DNA of 64,000 nucleotides, taken from NCBI GenBank assembly GCA_018806985.1, contig JADANN010000256.1, positions 2,269,501 to 2,333,500 on the forward strand, read 5' to 3'. The position numbers were made by a program, and so were the translations under genes. Source of the DNA: Angiostrongylus vasorum (lineage: Eukaryota; Nematoda; Chromadorea; Rhabditida; Metastrongylidae). The notes beneath the pieces were generated by a model. The model worked only from the letters and a program-made list of their open reading frames with translations. It did no database searches and was not told the origin of the DNA. Positions 57,687 to 64,000 of this stretch are shown piece after piece. Position 1 is the stretch's first letter. Every line of letters starts with the position of its first letter.

Positions 57687-58197
57687 CATCGACCAACAAC
57701 ACCAACAACAGCGACAACGACAACGAAGACCTGTACCAACCTCGCATCAGCTAAAGAGGATCAGTTTATAAGATCATATAAATAAATATATCAACTATCT
57801 ATGCCGAGCTTTATAGAAAGTCAGTCTTTTGAGTTATTAGGGAGACGATTCTGATATAAAAGTCACCATCTTGGCACCGGATGCCAAAACACCAGCGGGC
57901 AAACTTCTTGAGGCTTTTTGGATAAATGCCAAAACCCTTTAATTAATGCAAGGAAGGAATGCCCCGAGATCACACGTGATCTTGCCCCGTACCTTCCCAT
58001 CGATCGTTAATGGGGGAAAGGTGCAGTCGTCAACCATATGCGACTCTGACCAGCAGCTCTTCCTCAGTGGAAGGCACGTAAAAAACGGTGGGCTTTTCGA
58101 GAAGCTGTTGACCAATTGATTGCCATTTAGATTCTCATGTTTTTTGTTTGTGTTATTGAAGCATTTGGCCTAGTAAATTGCCTACCGGTATACCCCT

Positions 58198-58235
58198 CCA
58201 GGCTCTGAAGAAGGCGGTTCTGCCGAAACGTCAGC
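58198..58235 (+). ncRNA. Hammerhead-ribozyme-like core in P3 terminal repeat
   Basis: GGCT-CTGAAGA-A-GGC-GGTTCT-GCC-GAAAC-GTC-AGC, with the same architecture as 57649-57686. Related copies are at 7641-7687 (minus, disrupted), 43747-43780 and 46579-46615. Confidence 0.5.
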
Positions 58236-59189
58236 AACGGTTGTGTTGTATGTGTGTAACGTATGCTGTTCAAGAACCTCACGGTCGATGAGAAAGAAAA
58301 CGACGAGTTTATAATCCATTGTCGAGGTTAATAGAAATTCGATCCTGAGAACTATCAGGCCAGGCTTCTAGTGCATAACAGAGCGCCGGGAATGCTGTTG
58401 AATCGAAAAGGTGAGCACGGAGTTTTGGGTTCCTTAGTTGGTCTGTGGCTTTGCAGGGGGGCCCTAATGTGAGGCTCATGATGCTCTCTTTCTTCTGCCC
58501 ATGTCCTCCTTGATACTCTGCTTTCTGCGCACTGAACATCTGAGATACATGTACGTGGTGGCTTCTTTAAGCAAAGAATCCTACAATTAGATTTGTTTGC
58601 CTTCGCGCCTTAAGTTCTTCATGAAATGGGCCTTCGCCCTACTTAGGTGCAGTCTAATATTTTATTCCCACTTCACTGAACTCAATGAACGTTGTTTCTG
58701 CTTCACTGGCACTTCTGCAAATGACGACAGCATCATGAAAAAAACGAAGATTTCCCAAGGTTTTGCTGCCAATGCGAATACCGTTTTCGTCCCAGTCGTG
58801 TAGCTTCACTATCCACTATAATGCGGTAAACGGCTTTGGTTGCTGTCTCCTTGTTGAGCCCACTTTCCTTCAAGTATAGTACATCGCCTATCAGGAGGCT
58901 GTATTTTTCGTTGTGTAGGTCCCACAAAATTCAGATTATTTACTTCTTTCTATATGACCTGTTATGACACCTATGTGCGAATTCAAGCAGTTCTCACGTT
59001 CGATTCATTTCTTCGCATCCATTATCCACGAAGGCTTTTACGTGTGGCATCGACTGCTGCTTGAGGGTTTTTATTTCACCTTGAATTCCTTAAAACTCTG
59101 GGCGACTGAATTTCCTCTGGAGTCCTCAGGTAGCTGGGTTGGAGCGTTTTCAATTGGATTGCAAGAAGTCTCTTTTCGGAAAAGTCTGG

Positions 59190-59310
59190 TACCGACTTCC
59201 CGACCCCAGAGGGATGAGAGGCTTGGTGAGCCCTGAACTGGACCGAAAAATCGCGGTGTTCGTGGTGATCGGCATCATTACCACTGTGCTATTCGCCCCC
59301 TTTTGTAAAT
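59190..59310 (-). repeat. SINE-like copy in RTE copy D
   Basis: Contains GACCCCAGAGGGATGAGAGG and GGTGATCGGCATCATTACCA, matching the copy at 59395-59530 (GACCCAGAGGGATAGCGG, GATAACCGGCATCACTACC). Confidence 0.5.
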
Positions 59311-59394
59311 CATTAAACATAGAGGGTGATCGAATGCATATCCGGCCTATGCAATGACTCGCGGTGGCGTGCCGCTGTCTCGAGCCAATGCTAC

Positions 59395-59530
59395 TATGCT
59401 CTCAAAGAGGTATGGTAGCAATTTGCGGACCCAGAGGGATAGCGGACTTGGTGGGCCTGAGACGGAATTGAATCAACACCGAGGTCGTGATAACCGGCAT
59501 CACTACCACTGTGTTATCCGTTCCACTCTG
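59395..59530 (-). repeat. tRNA-derived SINE copy in RTE copy D
   Basis: The minus strand has TAACACAGTGGTAGTGATGC (A box with one mismatch), ATTCAATTC (B box region) and the shared GGCCCACCAAG tail. Confidence 0.55.
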
Positions 59531-60139
59531 AACAAATATACTGGTCGAGGGTTATGAAGATCTCTTCGCTTACCTTTCTTGAGCAGGATGACCTTGCACG
59601 ACGTTCTCCACTGGTTCGAGGTTTGTTTCGCTTTGAAAATAGGCTTTCACATGGCTTTCGAGAAGCTTATGTAGATTACGGCTCTTAGCTCTGAGGAAGC
59701 TGGCAGTGGTACTACCGTGTTTTTAAGCTGTTCCTTTTTTTCCACGTTTTCTATTTCAACTAGAACCTCAAAGAAAAGAATTCCAGATGGTTCTTTATAG
59801 TGAGAATTTTATGGTCCAGGACAGGTGTTCTGGAGCGGAAAAGGTTGTGTAGAATTTCTTCGTAATCAATTTCATATCATGGCGGGTTTTAATCGAAGAC
59901 CCAAATTCGTTCATCAGGGCGTGTAGCGGTACATCATGGCAGAAGGAAGCCGACGGCACTTTTTCAGACTAAATGATTTTTGCGATGCTTCCAGTAACTT
60001 TTCTGCCTACTTCTACAGCTCGCATTTTTTTGTCAGGCTTGTTAAAGGTCTTTGTTAAAGGAGCTTGTGTGCTGTAACCTACCACCTTGAGATCGAATTT
60101 TCCGAATAAAGTGCAGCTCGAATTCTGCACTTTATATAC

Positions 60140-61440
60140 TACTGGGTTTTTCAAAGATTGCCAATAAATGGCTCTTCTTATTCGGGAAAGACCACAAAAA
60201 ATCACAAACATCAAAGTTTACGAAAGACATCATTAAGCACGTGTTTGAAAGTCTGTGGTAGTAAGAAAAAGGAAGGAGAAAAAAAGTGGGCATCAAGTTA
60301 GAAGAGCAGCAGTATAAAATAGAAGTTCATCTTACAGAACTACTTGACGAGAGAATAAAGTGAGTGGATGGAGGAAATCATCTAAACCGAAGAGAATGCA
60401 CGGCTTTAATCGACAAGGTCAGGATCGAAATCATCGGTGCTACGAGTGTATTCTTGAACCTTTTCGTATGTCCTTAGCACCTTTGTCGTCTTCTTTTCCT
60501 GAAACACTTAAATTCAAGCGGATTGATTGGACTATAAAAAACAGTGACGATTCTGTCGTATTAGGCAGTAAATGAATAAAGTCGAGCAATAATAAAGGCA
60601 ATAAAGCCGAATGAACAAAGCAATTTGACAGCGTTATAGTTGCTAATGAAATATAACAATTATCGTCTCGTTCAGCATCCAATTATATCGAGAGAGCCAC
60701 CTCTACTGCACTCCTGTTTGCATTGCCAGAGTTTCACAATGAGCTTAGCGAACTCGAAGAAAGTCTATGAACACGAAAAGTATCATACTTTCGTTCTGTA
60801 TATTTGTAAAGAAATTATGCTGTCGATGTTGTTACGGTTGAAGATTACAGGTAGAATACTAAGACTGCGTGAAATCCAATTGATGAGGTCACCTATTTGG
60901 TGGTTTTCGTCCAGGCTCCCCATATTTTCGACAACCCTTACTTTCAATACTTTCTTGTACGTAATCAACGCCCTTATCTTTGTTCGTCGAGAATCAAAGG
61001 AACTGCTGCATGAGCGAAAAGGGCACTCCTATGAATAGTAAAATGCTCGCAATTTCACTTTACTTGCATAGTGCAAGGGTTTGAAATGCGTAAGCTAAAT
61101 CGAATGAACGATAAGGCTGAAGAAATGTGCACTGAGCCGTAAATACCCTGTCTTCTTTATCTTCTCTGAGCTTGTTGGCCATGCTCGTTTCGGCTCCGAT
61201 CTGGAAGTTTTCTTTTAGGCAAAAATCCTGTATGGCTAATATCGCGTTGTTCTAGCTTAGCTGTAAACCGATTCTTTTCTCGCGCTCCTTCCAAATCGAC
61301 CAGCATTGGTTCAGTATGCTATTGGCTGCCGCCATGAAGACGATATCAGTTGCGAGATGAAGTACGTTTAGCTGTCGGCCATTGTGCTTTCATGTTTGCT
61401 TGGTTAACTTGCTAATTTTTTTTATAAAGAAATAAACTGT
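60140..61440 (-). pseudogene. Diverged paralogue of the gene remnant in the inverted arms
   Basis: Aligns in order with 34140-35180 (same orientation), roughly four bases in five by eye, with an extra 200-300 bp around 60780-61050. Shared peptide blocks on the minus strand: ATDIVFMAAANSILNQCW (about 61370), EFAKLIVKLWQCK (about 60740) and the C-terminal exon at 60406-60498 (VLRTYEKVQEYTRSTDDF, stop TAA). A 61-codon minus frame at 60783-60968 (MGSLDENHQIGDLINWISRS) is specific to this copy. The family is not recognised. Confidence 0.5.
60406..60498 (-). CDS. Conserved C-terminal exon of the unknown paralogue
   Basis: Acceptor GTGTTTCAG, then EKKTTKVLRTYEKVQEYTRS and TDDFDPDLVD-stop. The arm copies read KLIRTCEKVQEYTGSIDDFA then ADLID-stop. 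Changes are mostly conservative and the stop is at the same place, so selection acted on this protein at some time. Confidence 0.5.
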   Translation of the reverse strand, partial: EKKTTKVLRTYEKVQEYTRSTDDFDPDLVD

Positions 61441-61887
61441 GCTATAATTCTTGAAGATGGATCATCTGAGCATAAGCAATAGAACAAGTTTTGCAAACGA
61501 TATAAAGGATTAAATGAAAACAAAGACTTTGGTCCTATAATAATCAAATCAGTGAATTTTTCTAGCAATGATCCTGTAGGAAACTAACGCTACTCTCTTG
61601 CTCTCCTTAACGAAACTAAGTCACAGTCAATTCTAGAACGCCTTTCAATTCACTTTACGTTAAATGCTTGAACTTCCCAACAAAACCCCTCGCTTGAGCG
61701 ATCTCGGCCAAAAGCCCGGCTTCGAATCCTCAATAATCACTTCTCGCATTGTCTCTTTTTTTCTCGTACACTGTTCCTCTTCCATTGTCCCATGGCAAAA
61801 GTGGCTTGTCTTGAAAGAGAATTTTAAGCTTAACCTTAGGTGAGTCGTTAAAATAAACTACACTGGATTTCTTTAAAAGTGATTTAT

Positions 61888-62030
61888 TTTTTGCAGGTAC
61901 AAACGCTAAATTCACGAGCATCGTGAATGATCTACAACAAACGTATTCACGTATTTTAATTCACTTTCTGTACTACAATACCAAAACACTTCGAACTCCG
62001 GGGTTTTTTCTTTTGAATTTAATTGCATTG
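61888..62030 (+). CDS. Candidate exon, unknown gene
   Basis: Acceptor ATTTTTTGCAG is followed by an open stretch containing AKFTSIVNDLQQTYSRILIH and FLYYNTKTLRTPGFFLL, and a possible donor at AAG|GTCCTG. No relation to a known family was seen and no partner exons were found. Confidence 0.25.
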
Positions 62031-62387
62031 AAGGTCCTGCAAAGCAGTTTCTGTCCAGGGAAACCCAGAATATGGTTGGTCCTACTGGCACTAAATGCAG
62101 CTGAACGACAAAAAATCTTCTAAGGTTTTATACTGTATTCAGGTTTCACAGATACGAAAGATGATGGATGCAATCATAGGTATTCCTTATTGTGGAAATT
62201 ACTAATTCTATTGGTCTGCCCTCATACTCATCTCTTCATTTGCTAGTCAAAAGGTGCTGAGGTCACAAGTATATCGGGCTAAAAATGCAGGTAGCAGTGA
62301 AGTTCTTAGGATTACACAGAATGAAGCATTATTGAATTACTATAAGAGTTCAAGCTATTCGGGATTCAGGAAAGCGTGGAATTTGTA

Positions 62388-62527
62388 ACCTACCTACTAC
62401 TGCATTCTCCATGACTTCTTCCTTTTCGTCAATCTCCTTTCCTTCGACTTGTCTTGGACGATTTGGGCAAACAAGATCACGCGTAGAACATCGCAAGTCA
62501 TCTGATATATCTTTGTTAGAATTACTC
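62388..62527 (-). CDS. Candidate exon with acidic/basic composition
   Basis: The minus strand is open with DISDDLRCSTRDLVCPNRPR and QVEGKEIDEKEEVMENAV, ending at GTAGTAG|GTAGGT. The upstream acceptor is weak. The family is not recognised and the exon is isolated. Confidence 0.25.
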
Positions 62528-62539
62528 CAATTCACTCAA

Positions 62540-63185
62540 ATAAACGGCTGACTATAATTCTTCTCATCACTTCCATCAAAGAGGTGATGTTGCTGCATCT
62601 CTTTTTAAAAAATAAGTAAATAAATAAATAGATAAACAGTTTTATTTTTTTACTAGGTCAGAAGTGCCTTGTTATTCGTTAATATATCTAACTGTTGCAG
62701 AATAACCCGTGGGTCTACCTTTCCATGTTATTCTATGACAACGTAGAAATAAAGAGCGCTCTACAAAAAAAGGGTGGTGTTTTTATCTATCGAAGAGTGT
62801 ACTACACTCTTAACTGTCGGAAGAAGACTGGTGGCTGATTGAGGCACTCGATGATAAACGGTATTAGAAGTACAAGTGACTATAACATTGATATACCTTA
62901 ATAGTCTTTCTATCCCACCTCTTTTTGGTTGAATCTCCTTTTACTTCTTTCACTGATAAGTCTGTTTCTTTCTTAATTGGTGGCAAACGATCGTCTTCTT
63001 TTTACTCTTAGTGCTGGTTTCTGGTTTGCTGAAATTACACTATGGCATTCGAAGTGGCTACCTGTGTAACCGATAGATGCAAGAAAGAAATAATACATGT
63101 TCATTTGTCATACCAAGATTAAAGGAAAGTCGGTTTTTTGAAATACTATTATGCTCTGTACTAGTTGGTAATGATCCCGACTTCT
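62540..63185. other. No recognised feature
   Basis: AT-rich, with a short (TAAA)n-like stretch near 62612-62640. No supported gene. Confidence 0.5.
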
Positions 63186-63189
63186 GAAG

Positions 63190-63440
63190 GATGGACTGTC
63201 AAGAAAAAAACAAGCCGTTATCACCCGACATTCACTATTATCAACAGCCAGCATCCTGCATAAAAGAGCGTCGCCGGGTGAGCATGCCTTATTCGAGAGA
63301 TGCTCCACTGAGGAAGATCCGGCTCAATGCGCGACGAAGACGCCACCTCGAGAACACGAACAACTGTGGACCATTGTCTCGGATCACTGGCTCTGATGAA
63401 GAGGAAGACGTGGGAACGTTAGTGGAATAAAGATTACTTA
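63190..63440 (+). repeat. Repeat with decayed hammerhead-like core
   Basis: GGCTCTGATGAAGAGGAAGA then CGTGGGAACGTTAGTGG (63391-63427) corresponds to the cores at 15636-15675 and 34007-34046. Even the chance peptide is alike (RITGSDEEEDVGTL and RITRYDEDEDVETL), which is why open frames cross both. Probably a solo terminal repeat. Confidence 0.45.
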
Positions 63441-63539
63441 TGAACCTTGTGTAAGCACAACAATTTAAACATATGTTGATTTGTCATATAGAGGTTAAAG
63501 AAAAGTCCATTTTGGAGACAAATTCTAGTCGCTTTTTTA

Positions 63540-63995
63540 CCTAACGCCCATTCTTTCTATGGCAGCATATGATGTGAAATATAGCCACAATGGTGCTGAT
63601 ACATTTGCAAAACTCCAGACCGTAGGTGTCTGCGGTGGGGGATCGAACACACAATTGCCTTTTCCGAGGCTAACACCTTCACCGCTACACCATGCGCGTC
63701 TTCCACTTCGCTTTTCTCTTAGCCGTATTTTTTAGGTGCTATCAGCAATCACCCGTCACAGGCATTGATCTGGGGAGTACAAATCGGCATTGAACCCAGT
63801 TAACCTAAAGCTGTAGGATAAATCACAATGTAGACACTTTTTCATTTAGTACCATTATTTTTTTCATGCAGGGTATGATGTGAAATATAGCCACAACGAT
63901 GCTGAGATATTTGCAAAACTCCTGACCGCAGGTGTCTGCGGTGGGGGTCCAACACGCTTTTACTCTTTCCGGGGTGATCCTTAGATTTCACTTCT
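63540..63995 (-). repeat. Head-to-tail tRNA-derived SINE dimer at the window edge
   Basis: GTATGATGTGAAATATAGCC occurs at 63569 and 63872, giving a period of about 303-306 bp. In the first unit the minus strand has A box TGGTGTAGCGG and, 33 bp later, B box GTTCGATCC, both exact fits to the Pol III consensus. The second unit is incomplete at the window end. Confidence 0.75.
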
Positions 63996-64000
63996 AAAAT

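Larger units (their letters stand above)
53771..57840 (+). mobile_element. Penelope-like element inserted in P3 (PLE-B family)
   Basis: Flanked by an 11-bp target-site duplication GGAGACGATTC (53760-53770 and 57841-57851). Layout: an inverted terminal repeat plus GIY-YIG fragment (53771-54535, minus), a direct terminal repeat (54536-54830), the coding body, a GIY-YIG domain (57010-57400) and a second direct terminal repeat (57490-57840). The terminal repeats share CCGTAGCATCCTAACCCGCC, GAGGAAGGCGAAATCGCCGA and the CAACAACACCAACAAC tract. It differs clearly in sequence from P1-P3, so it is another subfamily. Confidence 0.9.
51250..58330 (+). mobile_element. Penelope-like element P3, split by a younger PLE
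   Basis: The composite has an inverted GIY-YIG fragment at its left end (51250-51700, minus), the main body in + orientation (51700-53770) and the continuation of the same gene and the terminal repeat at 57841-58330. The break is in the sequence GGAGACGATTC, present on both sides. Joining the two sides restores the order seen in P2 and P1 (AGCGGAGACGATTC then GATxTxAAAGT). RT and GIY-YIG frames are broken independently of the insertion. Confidence 0.9.
58331..60015 (-). mobile_element. RTE-type LINE, copy D, heavily decayed
   Basis: Minus-strand order: RT linker near 60000-59870 (NFSRNHDMKLITKKFYTTF-like, with VPLHALMNEFG), the RT C-terminal half near 58930-58730 (VYRIIVDSEATRLGRKR, a decayed FADD as FFHDAVV) and the C-terminal region at 58539-58370 (LRNPKLRAHLFDSTAFPALC then YALEAWPDSSQ). 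It is the same subfamily as copy C. Two SINE copies are inserted. Confidence 0.75.

Noticed and set aside
63600..63720. tRNA gene on the minus strand
   Set aside because: A and B boxes fit, but the anticodon and acceptor stems do not pair properly and the sequence is part of a dispersed, tandem repeat. A SINE is the better explanation.

Overview
This is eukaryotic DNA, most likely from a nematode of the strongylid/hookworm type (inference). The support is AT-rich sequence, short exons with TTTCAG-type acceptors, RTE-class LINEs, GIY-YIG Penelope-like elements (PLEs), mariner, tRNA-derived SINEs and nematode-style seven-transmembrane (7TM) receptor exons. There are no bacterial operons, rRNA genes or CRISPR arrays. 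Most of the window is repeats. Only one host gene is recognised with confidence.

1-11.5 kb: the 3' part of a WDR18/Ipi3 gene (WD40 protein of the Rix1 ribosome-biogenesis complex) on the + strand. Exons lie at 1491-1673, 1744-1911, probably 2399-2424, 4780-4933 and a last coiled-coil exon at 11406-11524. The last intron is about 6.5 kb and holds two RTE elements in opposite orientations, a 5'-truncated PLE and smaller debris. SINE copies occupy the 5' introns.

11.5-39.6 kb: after about 1.5 kb of mostly featureless DNA comes a very large, nearly identical inverted duplication. Arm 1 is 13057-23098, arm 2 is 26584-36624, and the spacer is 3.5 kb. A third partial copy (36623-39513) is joined directly to the end of arm 2. 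The arms carry broken 7TM receptor exons, a dead mariner, repeats with hammerhead-like cores, and a gene fragment that has a diverged paralogue at 60.1-61.4 kb. The spacer carries a further incomplete 7TM receptor gene on the minus strand.

40.3-60 kb: a retroelement graveyard. It holds an almost full-length RTE (40271-43640), a PLE with direct pLTR-type repeats (43641-46700), a SINE fold-back inserted into an RTE 3' end, and a PLE (51250-58330) that was itself split by a younger PLE (53771-57840) with an 11-bp target-site duplication. A decayed minus-strand RTE with two SINE insertions follows.

60-64 kb: the diverged paralogue of the arm gene, a weakly supported stretch with two candidate exons, a hammerhead-like repeat and a head-to-tail SINE dimer at the window edge.

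No defence island or clearly new enzymatic system is visible. The most notable structures are the three-copy inverted/tandem duplication, the nested PLEs, the hammerhead-like cores and the tandem or fold-back SINEs.
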